64,000 nucleotides of DNA from Brachionus manjavacas (Eukaryota; Rotifera; Eurotatoria; Ploima; Brachionidae), in the NCBI GenBank assembly GCA_019054805.1, contig JAHQIY010000002.1, positions 8,928,001 to 8,992,000 on the forward strand, read 5' to 3'. The first letter of the stretch is position 1. Each line of letters starts with the position of its first letter. The notes below the pieces were generated by a model that did not search any database, was not told the DNA's origin, and saw only the letters and a program-made list of their open reading frames with translations. A program made the translations under genes and the position numbers. Below, one piece after another: positions 22,115 through 33,224 of this stretch.

Positions 22115-22385
22115 CTAAAAATATTATTAGTAAAATTTGATTAAAAAAAATAAAAAATTTTAATTTTTAAAAAAAATTTTTTAACATACTAAAGAAAGTG
22201 TATGTTAAAAATATATTGTATGAAATTAAGCAATTTAGTATGTTTTTAATGCATGTATGCTGTGATTAAACATATGCGTGCTAAAAAGACTTTTTTGTAT
22301 GCTATGAAGATTTTTATGTATGTTGATAATGTAAACCCAATTGTCAATTTAACTTTTCGAAAAATTTTCAACAAGTTATTTCGAA

Positions 22386-22970
22386 AAATTTGCATAGATT
22401 ATGACTATCTTCAGCGTTTTTTAACGCTTTCATTTTTCGTTGATTTTACATTTTTTTTCGGTTTTTAAATTTACTGGGAGTACTCTGGCAGAAAAATTAA
22501 AGCCATTTGAATTTTTTGATATTTTCTATCAAAAATTAAATTTTTTAAAAATTCCGAATTTTAATAATTGAAAATTTTTTGAATACTTGTTTTAATTAGT
22601 TAGGTACCTTTTTAGGCATTTTGTTTATTACATAATAAATTTACACAATTACCAAGCTTTTAATGATGATTAATAAACGAATATCTTGTAAATATGCTTT
22701 TTATTAGATTCGATTGCAATCAACCAAGACTTTTCCTAAATTATTCTCAAAAGAAATATAAAAATAAAGAGTTTTAACAAAAGACATTCAATCATTCGTT
22801 TCATTTGTTAGACCATATTAAATATGCCTGACTCATACTAATTTTACTTAAAATGTTATTCATAAGGTGATAGGAAGGAATTGAAATTTTACTAAGCTAA
22901 CGTTTTTAAAAACTTTTAACATATTGATTTTAAAAATAAAAACCTAATCGAATGTTTAGCTCATATTACA
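22386..22970. other. AT-rich intergenic, nothing assigned
   Basis: No supported feature. A plus-strand ORF that starts in the right arm of the MULE element is a by-product of that arm. Confidence 0.5.
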
Positions 22971-23250
22971 CTGGTGCTACGATAATTGTATTTTACAATA
23001 TTCTACGTAAATTTACGTAAAATTACGAAAGTAAAATTTAGTAAATTTACGGTATTTAACGTAAATTTAACATATCATTCGTAAAATGTAGTGAAAAATA
23101 GTAAAAACCAAAATGTCCAAAAAAACGAAATTTTAACATTTTTTAGAAATTTTTTGGTTTTTTTTTTAGTTTTTTTATTTTTAATGAAAAAAAATTAAAT
23201 TTTTTTTTTACGTAATTATGGTAAATTTTAATTTAAAAGAGATAAAAAAC
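22971..23250. repeat. Cluster of ACGTAAATTTACG half-sites
   Basis: TACGTAAA / TTTACGTA units occur about nine times between 22975 and 23230, in both orientations, resembling the interior of the palindrome at 19941-20187. No ORF. Confidence 0.5.
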
Positions 23251-23312
23251 GAAAAATTTGGTAATTTTGAAGTTTTTTAATAAAAAAAACGCAAATTAAA
23301 ATAGGCTCTATG

Positions 23313-24370
23313 TTTTTCTGTCAATTAATTTTACAAAAATCAATTAATATTTTATTCAAAACGTCAATTAAAATAAATAAAAATCAATTGATAATTTGAA
23401 TGTCAATTAAAAAAACAAAAATCAATAAAATAATTCAAAAATCAATTAATTAAACAAGAGTCAATTTTAAATTAAAGAAATCCATAAAATTGAAGAATTG
23501 TCAATAGAAAATTCTTATGTCAATTAAATAAATAAATGTCAATTAATTATAATATGTAATCAATAAAAATAATATAAATGTAAATAAAATTTAACTCAAA
23601 AATTTAAAAATACTCTAAATGAACCTAGTTCCAGATATAAACGAATTTGAGGCTTCTGAAACCTCTTCATCCTCGATTGTTCCTGTAAAAAATCCTCTTA
23701 AAAGAAAAAAACAACAAGAAAAACGTAGAAAGCCTTCAGAGGACGAAACTGACGAAGACGGAGAAGAATTCGAAGGTATAGAAGAGCCGGTTAATAAAAG
23801 AGGTCCAAATCTAATGTATGACCATATAGCTTCGTCAAAAAATCTGTCCCTTGCACTTCTTACAATCAAAAATAAAGCCATATTCGATCTAAAGTGGGCT
23901 AAATCTGTAGACAATCAGTGCGATGGCCTTACTATCAGAAACTACTATTGTGCTGAAGCTGGTCGCTACAAATGTTCTGTTAAGTTAAGATGCGTTCCGT
24001 ATATATGTTTAAACTATGAAAACTGGAAAAACAGCACATGTACTTGCCCTTCTTGGTTTAAACACTACATGTGTAAGCATATTGTTGGTATTGCTTACAG
24101 AGAACAATTGTTCGACGATTTTCCAGACCAAGCTTTAGACGTTCCTTTGGGAAAAACAAGACCTGTCGGAAGACCAAAAAAAATCTCAAGTGCTTTAATG
24201 CTCAATTAATTTTTTGTGAAATTTTTCTCTACTTTTTTTTAATTGATTTCCTTTTTTATTTAATTGATAAATAAAATTTTAATTGATGAAATAAAAATTA
24301 ATGGACTCTTGTTTTTTTAATTGACGACTTATTTATTGATGTTTTTTTTTTTAATTAATTGACGGAAAAT
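23313..24370 (+). mobile_element. MULE-derived element with TCAATTAA inverted arrays
   Basis: The ends TTTTCTGTCAATTAATT (about 23315) and its near-complement AATTAATTGACGGAAAA (about 24354-24370) form terminal repeats. From 23320 to 23570 the motif TCAATTAA or close variants recurs at least ten times on the plus strand. From 24210 to 24365 it recurs in the opposite orientation at least six times. One intact ORF lies between. At about 1.06 kb it is too small for a full MULE transposase. Confidence 0.75.
23619..24209 (+). CDS. Zinc-finger protein, SWIM finger of MULE type, no catalytic core
   Basis: An intact 196-residue ORF. Order: acidic/basic N-terminus with a likely nuclear localisation signal (LKRKKQQEKRRK), a possible FLYWCH/WRKY-GCM-like finger (IRNYYCAEAGRYKCSVKL), the SWIM finger STCTCPSWFKHYMCKHIVG, and a C-terminal AT-hook-like GRPKK. 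In MULE transposases several hundred residues including the D,D,E core lie between the N-terminal finger and SWIM. Here they are fused directly with the frame kept. The product would be a nuclear DNA-binding protein, and the flanking TCAATTAA arrays are the obvious candidate target. That is an inference. Confidence 0.75.
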   Translation: MNLVPDINEFEASETSSSSIVPVKNPLKRKKQQEKRRKPSEDETDEDGEEFEGIEEPVNKRGPNLMYDHIASSKNLSLALLTIKNKAIFDLKWAKSVDNQCDGLTIRNYYCAEAGRYKCSVKLRCVPYICLNYENWKNSTCTCPSWFKHYMCKHIVGIAYREQLFDDFPDQALDVPLGKTRPVGRPKKISSALMLN

Positions 24371-24525
24371 CATATTGTCATTAAAATATAACTGGTATTT
24401 TTATGCGAAATATTTATTCGCTAATATTTACACAAAATTTAAAAAAAATAATAAAATATAAACTAATAGTTCGACCATCACCCTTCTTTTTCAATAAAGA
24501 TTTTTATTACCTTAATTCAAATTAT

Positions 24526-24762
24526 TTATTTATTTAATTTTATAGTTATAATGATTCTTATTTTTTTTAAGTGATTTTTATAATTCTGACACTTCACGGA
24601 AGTTAATGTTTTGTCAAACTCCAAAATAGCATCAAACGCATCTAAATTGCTTTTTATGTTTATGCCTCTTGCATAAACTTTTAGCTCATTCCACAAAAGC
24701 TCTATTGGGTAGCTATAAATCATTTTTAATTCTTGGAAACAATAAAAGATCAAGTTACCCAA
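24526..24762 (-). pseudogene. Tc1/mariner-type transposase C-terminal relic
   Basis: The frame contains YPIELLWNELKVYARG, matching the conserved PNPIE..W..LK segment of DDE_3 (Tc1/IS630-like) transposases that includes the third catalytic acid. The rest of the enzyme upstream is not recognisable. Confidence 0.6.
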
Positions 24763-24884
24763 AACACATCATTTTCTGCTAAATATGAAGTACACAAGTT
24801 TGATGTATGTTTTGGGTTATAAAACTATAAATCATCATCAGAATTTAAAGTGTGCTGTGTCAATGGTGGACATGGATGGATAAA

Positions 24885-24960
24885 CGTCTTTATTTAAATA
24901 AATAAATAAATATTGGCTCGAGCTTTCGCTCCTTTGCCAAGCTTAAATAAAAAGTTTCAA
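24885..24960 (-). repeat. LINE 3' tail with GAGC-GAAA-GCTC hairpin (minus strand)
   Basis: Read on the minus strand: GAGC-GAAA-GCTC (24920-24931) then an (AATA)n tail. It is the same tail design as the LINEs ending at 15850, 35335 and 60422. The body upstream (24961-25500) is homopolymer-rich and has no readable ORF. Confidence 0.65.
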
Positions 24961-25499
24961 AAAACAAAAAAAAGAAATATAAAATAAAATTATTATCTCA
25001 TTAGTTTATTTTTTTTTTTAAATACGAAAAAAAAGAAGAAAAGAACATAAAAAAAAACAAAAAAAAAGGGAAAATTTACAAAAAAAAAAAAGTAAGATAA
25101 ATTAAAATAAAAATAAAGTAAAAAATATTAAAGTAAACGAAATTAAAAAAAAAAGATATATAGTTATGTAATAAATACTAGACGAAGGCAAGATATTACA
25201 CTATGGTATTTATATAATGGATTTACAATTCGAAATGTTAATGTTTTTTAATTTTGAAAATTATTATTCATTGTTTTTTTTTTTTTTGTTTTTTTTGAAC
25301 CAAACTGAATCAAACCGACTCAAGCCGAACTAGGAGTTAGCATGAGCAGTCCAACAACGGTGGAGATTTTCAATTTTTTTGGGTAGCAACATTCATTGTT
25401 TTTTTTTTTTTTTTAATTACAAAACAAGAAAAGAACTGAAAAAATAAAATAGAAGAGAAAAAAAAATAAAAAATATATAAGACAAATTAGGCAATGTTG

Positions 25500-26095
25500 G
25501 ACAAAAGTAGAAATGCAATTTAAAGATACAATATGCTATCTACAATATCAGAAAGGAAACTTGACACAAAAATACCGGAAATCTGAAGTCGCTTGAGAGG
25601 AAAAAGATTGATTAAAATGATCTTAACATTGACCAAGAAGAAACCGATCAATAATTGAAGCTGAACAAAAAGACACTGATGAAAATAAGATGCCAAAAAC
25701 GCTTAGATATCAGCCAACTAATTTCAATGACGTAATATCCCAAATTAGCCCCCAAGACCTTAAAACACAAGTGTTGAAAGACCATTTAGTAAGTCGTTAG
25801 AATTATTTAATGCCAATAAGTCAGACACCGGTCAATATGCCCTCAAATAATCATAATGAGACTGAAACTTTTTTCCAAATCAAAAATAAAATCAAGAGAT
25901 ATTCCGAATCTGATCCTCAAGAAAAAAAATCAAAAAAACCATTACTTGCCTGAAAAGATGAAAACGACAATACTTTTGAGTCAACAGGAAGCAACTTTGG
26001 GACCTGACCAAATTTATAATCTAATGTTAAAAAATACATCTCAAAATATTCCTAAAGATATTATTTATCTTCTAATTTTAAGTCAAAGATAAAGT
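25500..26095 (+). pseudogene. Internally deleted LINE: ORF1 acidic tail joined to RT start
   Basis: Frames with stops match the ORF1 tail of the 31.9-kb copy (LKSLERKKID, DQEETDQ, QISPQDL). At about 26000 they pass directly into the RT segment LGPDQIYNLMLKN, skipping the whole endonuclease. The copy ends at about 26095, so the RT core is lost too. Confidence 0.65.
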
Positions 26096-26216
26096 AAAAT
26101 ACCGATAAATTGAAATTTGCTTATATTACTTTGATAACTTTGCTGGAAATGTTTTAAAAAAAAACGAAAAATTTATTTGGTTACATAAATAATTTAAATA
26201 TTTTACTAGGTCACGA

Positions 26217-26400
26217 TTAGTGTTGGGCGGCGGCCAAGCCTGACCGGTCCGAACACGGCCACTTTGGCGGTCAGACCGGCGGCCAAAAATTTGTATCGCA
26301 AAGTTTGCCGGCCAAATTAAAGACGGACGTACGGTCAGCCCTAAAATGGACGGCCGCTTTGGCCGTCAGACGAAATCAGCGGCAAAAAATTTCAGGGAAA
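26217..26400. repeat. GC-rich island starting TTAGTGTTGGG
   Basis: An abrupt GC-rich block in AT-rich sequence, built of degenerate CGGCC / GGCGGTC / GACCGG units, starting with AGTGTTGGG at 26219. It shares a sub-block with 63385-63445 (GGCGGYC...TTTTTGTA...CGCC then CGGCCAA). No ORF. Not a recognised transposon end. Confidence 0.6.
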
Positions 26401-27239
26401 AAGTTTTTGATGTTCTTTTAGGTTTTTAATTTAAAGAAACGAAAAATTTTCAAATATTACATACAAATCTCTATACTCTAATCTAGAAAAAAAAATTCAA
26501 AAATTTAGCTTTTTCAAGAAAAATTATTTTTCTAAAAAAATTTGGCATTTTCTATTAATATAAAATTTTTGCCAATTTTTTTAGAAAAAAATAATTTAAT
26601 GTATTTTTTAATATACAAATATTAGATAGATAACAATAAAATTACAGAAATTAAACCTGAATCTACTTGCGTTAGCAAAATTTTGGAGTTTTTTGTTTAA
26701 ATTTTTTTTAATACATCCCTAAATAAGTGAATTTTGAATTTTTGGTTTTAGTTAAGTCTTTCAAATTAAAGTAATAGACAGGACTTAATACAATAAAATA
26801 AAAGACTCAAGATTAAATTTAAAAATTCATCATTTGGACTTGATTTGAGTCTGTTAACTTTTAAAAACTTCTGATCAATACTGTAGATTCATATTTAATT
26901 TAAGATAATGGTTACGCTTCATGTTAACATACCTTGATCATAAAGTTTCTGAATTTTATTTATTGCTCCTTTGTCATTTACTATTTTTTCTACCTTGCTT
27001 CTTAAAACTCTTTAGCGTGCAGCTAAAATTAAAAAAACAATTGAAAACACTCAAGCTTGGCAGTATTTTTTTAAATAAAATTTTAATTAAATATTCAATT
27101 TTCATTGTCTTTTGTATGTTGAATAATACTCTGTACAACCATTTAATTATCATTTAGACCACAGATTTCGGCTTAGGATGGCATCGGCTCAAATAAATAT
27201 CAAATATTTATTTTTTCATCTAAATTCACGAATTCTTCA
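26401..27239. other. AT-rich intergenic, nothing assigned
   Basis: Short hydrophobic plus-strand ORF at 26921-27157 lacks any family signature or codon regularity. I do not call it. Confidence 0.5.
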
Positions 27240-27790
27240 AACAATTTTTTATCTTACAAACTTGTTAATTTTTTGGCTATTGCTGAGGGTTTTCAGGACA
27301 ATCACTCTCAATAAAACCAGATTTTCTACAATTGTCGACACTGTTATTTGATCCCATGATCGTGAAAGATAATTTAAGGCTTTCCATAAGTCCCAGTTTT
27401 TAAGCCAGTCTTGAATAGTCCAATCTTGTTTCTTATCCATAAATAAAACAAGTTCATTTAAAACTTTTGATCTATAGTTTGTTTTAAAAGCATTTATAAT
27501 GCCTTGAACTAGTGGCTGAAGAATCGAGGTTATGTTAGACGGAAAAAGAAAAGTTTGATATTTTTAAACATATCAATTGCGGATGACATTTTTGATCCAT
27601 TCTTTAGAGCCATTTGAGTCAGCAGTATTTTTTTCTCCATAAGATTTTATAATCACTAAGTTGAACTTCGATTTCCACCTAGATACCCAACCATCTGTTG
27701 CGTCAAACTTAAACATTTGATTTAGTTCAGCTAAGTCATTTGCTTTTGATTTTAAAAGAGAATTTGATATAGGTATCATTCTTGAAGAAG
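27240..27790 (-). pseudogene. Tigger/pogo transposase, catalytic centre deleted
   Basis: 27779-27573 encodes a Tc5/CENP-B-type HTH half (PISNSLLKSKANDLAE ... GWVSRWKSKFNL). About 60 bp further on the minus strand the DDE_1 C-terminal part follows (PSNITSILQPLVQGIINAFK, then DWLKNWDLWKAL). The stretch with the first two catalytic Asp residues is missing, and the family's Asp in QPLDQG is Val here. A dead, internally deleted copy. Confidence 0.75.
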
Positions 27791-28254
27791 CATTTACAAA
27801 CCAGTTGTATTAAGCTTTCTCAATTAATGGTACTTATGTCGGTAATTTGAAGTTGATGATCAATATATGATGATCAAAAAGCATCATTTTGATGGTGCGC
27901 ACTGTGCAATGTGCATTTTGATATTGCAGAGTTTATTTTTTTATTTAAAAATTAATAATTAATTTTTAATTTTAGTAAAATCCAAAAATATACCTCTTCA
28001 TTATTTCTTCTAAGAAATTCACTGAAAAAAAAAGCGTCTTAGAAATAAAAAAAGTGACTTTTTTAAAAAAAAAGCGACTTCAAAATTTTTTCGAGTAAAA
28101 AGCGATAAAATTTAACAAAAGAAAAAAGAGAAATTATTTTTAAAAGTTAAATAAACAATAAGCTCCTCCTTTTAATAACTAATAAGATGAAAATAAAACT
28201 CTCCTGTAATTTTAAAGGACAATTTTTATTTTCATAATTATAACAGATGTTTTA
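27791..28254. other. AT-rich, AAAGCGACTT-like units
   Basis: 28030-28110 has four to five AAAAGCG(A/T)... units that may be a decayed outer part of the array element that follows. Nothing else. Confidence 0.35.
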
Positions 28255-28640
28255 GTTTTGCCTAAAACGCGGAAAACTGAATGCGAGAAGCGGAAATTTT
28301 TTGGTGGAATTCCGCAACTTTATTTTCATAGTAAAAAAAAAATTCCGCAAAATCAGATACCTAAAAAGCGGAATTTCCGCTTTTAAATTTGAATAAAATT
28401 TATGTATTCAAAATAAAAAGCCTAATGATGCAAACTTATGATAAAAATTATACAAAGCTTAAAACGGAAGAGGCGTTCAATATTCTTAGCCAATTTGATC
28501 CGGATTCTGATCCTTATACGGAAATTATAATTCGTCCCAAACCAGGTGAGATTTATTAAGATTTTCTCATAATTTTTAAAATTTAAAAGCGGAAATTCCG
28601 CTTTTTGGGTATATTATTTTGCGGATTTTTTTTTTATTTT
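28255..28640. mobile_element. Mini element with GCGGAATTTCCGC arrays
   Basis: GCGGAA / TTCCGC units are clustered at 28267-28384 (at least six) and 28583-28628 (at least three), including the full palindrome AGCGGAAATTCCGCTTT. Between the clusters is a small ORF. Same design as the other array elements here, reduced to about 390 bp. Confidence 0.5.
28425..28559 (+). CDS. 44-residue ORF or 5' exon inside the GCGGAA element
   Basis: ATG ATG at 28425, open to TAA at 28557-28559, with acidic C-terminal half (FDPDSDPYTEI) and less AT-biased codons than the surroundings. CCAG/GTGAGA at about 28543 is a good splice donor, so it could be a first exon. No family recognised. Confidence 0.35.
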   Translation: MMQTYDKNYTKLKTEEAFNILSQFDPDSDPYTEIIIRPKPGEIY

Positions 28641-28949
28641 GAAAGCAAACAAATAATTCAATTAAATAAAAGTCAATTTGAATTTTAAATATTATTTTTT
28701 ATGGTCTAATAGACCTTTTTTACAAAATTTTTTGATCTAATAAATTTAAATCTGAATAAATTAACTTTTTAAAAACTTGAAAATAAAGCTCAAATATATC
28801 ACAAAATTTAAAATATATTGTTATTTAAGATTTTATTTAGCAAGCAATTAAATTAAAAATATTTATTTAATTTTACATCTTAAAAATGGTAACTTTCAAA
28901 TCTTTTTTCATTTTAAATAAAATCTTAAATGAGATTTATTTTTGTTTAG

Positions 28950-29022
28950 GATAATCATTCTGAATGTGATCAAAATAAATTATGCGATAATTATTGTGAT
29001 CAAATTAATGAAGTAATACAAG
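28950..29022 (+). pseudogene. Conserved Cys-rich exon of gene family copy A
   Basis: A 73-bp exon, open in the frame shared with copy C, with four cysteines and intact splice borders. Synonymous and conservative differences from 54210-54279 suggest that the exon was under selection for some time. Confidence 0.5.
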
Positions 29023-30431
29023 GTAACTATTTTTTAAAAAAAATTGATTAATCACAATTAATTTTATTACACGAGAGGATGAAATAATTATATTTACTTA
29101 ATTAAATTTTTTTTAAAATAAAAAATTTAATCAGAAAATTATTTTAATTTATGAAATTCTTCTGTTTAATCAGGAGATGATTAAAATCAAGGTTGAGAAG
29201 ATATTTCTTTAAATTAAAATTTTAGTTTTAATGTTTAATTTTTTATTTAAGATAGTGTTAGTTTAAATTTTTTTTTGGATATTTGGACAACAAATATAGA
29301 CCTTTCAATATGCAATGAAGGAAAAAAGGAAAGAAATTGTCCTTGTTCAATTCTTTGAATTTTTTTTTTTTCAAATTTTTTGAATTAAAAATTTTAAAAC
29401 TCACAATTAATAAGCTATGCAAACAAAAAATTTCTACATTTAGAATTCCTCAATATTATTTGTTAACATTTTTTATTGTTTTTTTTAGTTAAAATATTAA
29501 AAAGTATTAAAAAAATTTTTAATCATGATTTGGATGTTTCTTTTGGTCACATATAAATTTTAAATTTAGATTTTGTAATAAAATTTGTATTTTCAAACAA
29601 TAAAATTTTGAAAAAAATAGAAAAATTACATCTCCATTTCATTTATATTAGTAAAACATAGTTAATTAAAAAGCGTTTTAACCATTTCTTTTTAAATAAC
29701 TTACAATTAAAAATTAGAATTCCAATATAAATGAAATAAAGCTATCATTTAAAAGGAGATTTTTTTTTAAATTTAAAATTTTTTTTTAAATATCTTATGA
29801 AATACATTAGAAATTTCTGGCGAACATATTAGTAAAAACGCCCGCTTCACAAGGTAGTTCATACAAGAAAATTTGCAAATTTCCTTAGATAATTTTGAGA
29901 AGCCATTTTTTTTAAATATTTTTTCAATTTTACGCTTTGACACGTAATTCTATAAGTTTACGTAATATCAAAATTTACCATTAAATATAAATTTAAAAAA
30001 TGCTCAAGCTTAGATATTTCATTAATAATAACAATAAGTTACAGCAGGAAACCTGTGGAGCGAGACTAGATGTAGTTTCGCTATGGTAGCTATCTTTCTG
30101 CGAAAAAAAAAAGTATTCTTTATTAAATATGCAGACCAGTCAAGTTCATTCATATACTAAACTCAATTTTTTATAATTCATTCATTTTTAATATGCGATT
30201 TATTTCCTTGATTTTTTTTTGTTGTGCTTTAATTTTTTTTCTCGTCGATAGAATTTTCATCCAATATTTCAATAAATCAATTAAATTCAAGTCAAGATTA
30301 TCAGGATTCAAAAGTAACTTAGTTATTAAAGTGTTTCTTTATTTATTTTTCTATCCAGGTAGTTTTATTTATTTTGTTAACTGTACCGAGTTAACAAAAT
30401 AAATAACTGCTTAATTGGCATTTAAAGCTGT

Positions 30432-30764
30432 TTAAGGACTGCGCACCAGCAATTTCAGGGGTAACTCATCCCAATTCTTGACTACTTTATTAGTCAAGAA
30501 ATTTTCACGATGTCTTATTTTCGTAAGTTGTTTACTAAACCTTTGTTTGTGTCCTCGTATACCGCTAGCTGGACCATTAGTTATGAGTGAGTTACATTTG
30601 AGTGTGGGATTTTGCCACTTTACCAAGCTTAGCTCTTTAATACATATAAAAAATTCTATTAGGTCTCCTCTTTCACGCCTCTGCTTTAGGGACGTTAATT
30701 CGAGCTTTTCCAATCTTTCCACATAATTTAAATGCCTAGATCTCAGGTATAAAATTTGTTGCAC
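30432..30764 (-). pseudogene. CR1/L2-type LINE C-terminal remnant
   Basis: A 110-residue frame matches the C-terminal end of the LINEs at 37-44 kb: RLEKLELTSLKQRRERGDLI versus the RLERMGLTSLETRRQRGDLI segment there, then NFLTNKVVKNWDELP. It is a diverged, 5'-truncated relative on the opposite strand. Confidence 0.75.
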
Positions 30765-31184
30765 GGCGTTGTATTTATATTAAAAATACTGGGGAAAAAA
30801 TATGTTCAAAGTATGTTTAGAAATTAAGAAGATAAAATTTTTAATCAGCAATTTGAAATCGACAAAAAAGTAAAGTTATTTAATACTTTAAAATAATTTC
30901 TAATGATTAAATTAATTTTTCTCAGACAATTTGGAAAAGCAAAGTAAGCTCCTAAAATTTAAAGATATTTTTTCATTATTTTTTAAATTTTAGCTTTTAT
31001 TTTTAAACAAGCTTTTGAAAAAGAAGAGGATTTTAACATTATAATTTAGATAACAAAATTTTCGAATTAATTCTTTTAATTTTAGATACATAATAATTTA
31101 TCTTAATTTTTTTAAAGCTTTTTTTTTCAATCTTTTTAATTTTGTTTCTGTATAAAAATTTTTTTGGGTTTTTAATTTTTTGGA

Positions 31185-31309
31185 GGTGTCAAAACTTTAT
31201 GGACAAAAAAAGACAATAATATTTGATGAATTCAATTTAAAAAGCCAGTGGCTTTTTAATAATTGTGATCTTTATACATTTTCCCCACAATTTTCACCAC
31301 TTTGACACC
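31185..31309. repeat. Short MITE with GGTGTCAAA ends
   Basis: GGTGTCAAA at 31185 and TTTGACACC at 31309, 125 bp apart. An internal 19-bp palindrome AAAAAGCCAGTGGCTTTTT lies at about 31240. The next 370 bp to 31676 are less AT-rich but carry no ORF that I can support. Confidence 0.5.
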
Positions 31310-31676
31310 GAAATCGGCGAGTTACGGTGATATTTTGAAAGGAATTTGGTTAATTTTGAATCGAAGCCTTCAAGGTTGTTTTTGTTCGTTTTTGTGACAA
31401 ATGGTGGATTCAAATTCCGGGCGAAATAAAATCATTTAGCCATTGATTTATAAAATATTTGATAAACGCCAAAAGCTTTAGATCGGTGAGGGGTATTTCG
31501 TCAACTATTATGCTCATTGCTTATTTATTACGCTCGACCGGAATTAAAGCAAACACGAAAATTCATTTACGTCGTTTTGAGTCCACTTATAAATAGTTTT
31601 TTACGAATTGCATGCGTAAAGTGAAACCAACAACCCTTTAAATGAACATTCGCAAAAACCGAAATTACGCTGTTCA

Positions 31677-31815
31677 TTAACACTCAAAAGCCCGATATTT
31701 TTTTAAAAAAAGCCCGTTGTCAAATTGACACTTTTTATAGAAAAATGCAAATATTCGACAAATTTTGAATATTTGTTTTTTTAAGTTAAAAAGACTAAAT
31801 ATGAAAAAAAATTTG
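31677..31815. mobile_element. Left end of a second piggyBac element
   Basis: TTAA (31677-31680) followed by CACTCAAAAGCCCG, which matches the complete piggyBac end CACTAGAACGCCCG at 10 of 14 positions and is followed by the same T-run. Matching transposase pieces lie at 35.5 and 36.4 kb, separated by later insertions. No right end was found. Confidence 0.65.
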
Positions 31816-31929
31816 AAAATTGTCGTTTGGCTTAGCAAATTTGAAAAATCAAATTTAATTAATAGCGTCATCACGTGTTAAAAGTGTCATTAGAAAGGAC
31901 ACTTAACACAAATATGCTCCATTGCTGAA

Positions 31930-32440
31930 AAGCTAAAGTCGCTTGAGAGGAAAAAGATTGACTACAATGATCTTTACATTGACCAAGAAGAAACCCAATC
32001 AATAATTGAAGCTCATCAAAAAGACAATGATGAAAATATGATGCCAAAAACGCCTGGATATCAGCCATCAAATCTCAATGACGAAATGTCCCAAATTAGT
32101 CCTCAAGACCTCAGTGTTAGAAGAGAGTTTGGTAAGCCGTTTAAGCGATCTTCTACCAATAAGTCAGAGACTTGTCAATGTTCTCTCAAATGATCAGAAT
32201 GAGACTGAAGCTTTTTTCCAAACAAAAAATTAAATCAAGAGATTTTCCGAATCTGATCCAAATGAAAAAGAATTCACCGAAAACGAATCAAAGAAGCCAT
32301 TAGTTGTCTTAGAAAATGAAAATGACAATACCTTCGAGTCTGATTCAAACAGTTCAACAACTGAATGTACAAGTCAAGTAGATCATTATCCAGCGAAGTT
32401 GCTCAGCAAACTGCCAGTCAAAACAGCTTTGAAGAAAATT
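31930..32440 (+). pseudogene. LINE ORF1 acidic C-terminal tail (broken)
   Basis: The readable start LKSLERKKIDYNDLYIDQEE is followed by Ser/Gln/Asp-rich sequence with several stops. Homologous to 25550-25990. Confidence 0.6.
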
Positions 32441-32444
32441 TAGA

Positions 32445-33010
32445 ATGAACAAGAAGACAAATAAATCAATTTTTAGAACAAAACCTCTTATTAAAACTAG
32501 GTTAGTAATTACACACTGGAATTGTCTTCATTTACCTAGTAGGGTTCATCTCTTAGACAATTTTTTAGCTCAAAAATGTACCGACATTGTTTTGCTCAAT
32601 AAATTTAAGATAGATTTGAGTGAGGCAAATATTTATTTTGATTTTCAAAATTATCAGTTCTTAAAAAAAACACGCAACAAGTATGGAGGAGGAGTAGCTA
32701 TTTTAATTAAAGAAGGGATTGAATTTATACAAGATTTTTCTTACGAGAAATTCAATTCCGAACTCCTTTGTAAAAAAATGAACTTAGGAAAGAATAATGA
32801 ACTTTTTGTATTTAGCCTTTATAATCCACCCAAAGTGCTTCTGAACTTTGAGTTTTTTAAAACAGTTAATAAAACTTGTAGAAACTACATTTAAGGTGGT
32901 GATCTTAGCGCTAGAACAAAGCAAATAGGCTGCGTAGGGGAAAATGAAAACGGTTTAATATTGGAAAGAATAATCAACGAGTAAGACTTTTCAGTAATAT
33001 TTCTATTGGC
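32445..33010 (+). pseudogene. LINE endonuclease domain (broken)
   Basis: ATG 32445 opens 149 residues: THWNCLHLPSRVHLL (first strand), KYGGGVAILIKEG, then FSLYNPP. After a TAA comes GGDLSARTKQIG, the Asp motif of APE-type endonucleases. The metal-binding Glu expected near LLNKFKID is replaced (Lys where LNET is typical), a sign of decay. Confidence 0.7.
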
Positions 33011-33224
33011 TATCAATTATAAAAAAAATCAGCAGCTAAAAAGTTTAACTATAAGAAAGCAACTGGCAATTATTCAGCGAGATTTTAAATTCTCAAATAG
33101 TGAATATCACTGAAAGTTCCCTCACAATAGATCAACTAAATGATAAAATAACAGAAAAAATTATTTCTACTTCACATAAAAGCATTCCATATCTTTCTCA
33201 GAGAATCTAAAAAACGAGTCTTCC

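Larger units (their letters stand above)
20818..22385 (-). mobile_element. MULE-derived element with GCATACAT-type inverted arrays
   Basis: Left arm (about 20818-20985) and right arm (about 22230-22385) are inverted copies: GCATACATAAAAATCTT and CACAGCATACAT on the left, complement GTATGCTGTGAT and AAGATTTTTATGTATG on the right. Within each arm the short motif GCATACAT is iterated. The interior encodes a SWIM-finger protein on the minus strand. Outer limits are approximate and no target duplication was recognised. Confidence 0.7.
28670..31060 (+). pseudogene. Small-exon gene family, copy A (probably decayed)
   Basis: Contains an exon 28950-29022 (AG/ before, /GTAACT after) encoding SECDQNKLCDNYCDQINEV, nearly identical to copy C at 54210. 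Other exon-like blocks are shared with copy B: TFQYAMKEK at about 29297, then EDKIFNQQFEIDKK at about 30822 followed by GT, then tiny blocks NLEKQ (about 30932) and AFEKEEDF (about 31018). The block at 30810 has an in-frame TAA absent from copy B, and a CR1 fragment is inserted at 30432-30764, so this copy is probably dead. Products would be small, charged, Cys-containing and partly coiled-coil. Function unknown. Confidence 0.45.

Noticed and set aside
22253..22468. 71-residue plus-strand ORF
   Set aside because: It is read out of the right inverted arm of the MULE element and its AT-rich flank. No coding signal beyond openness.
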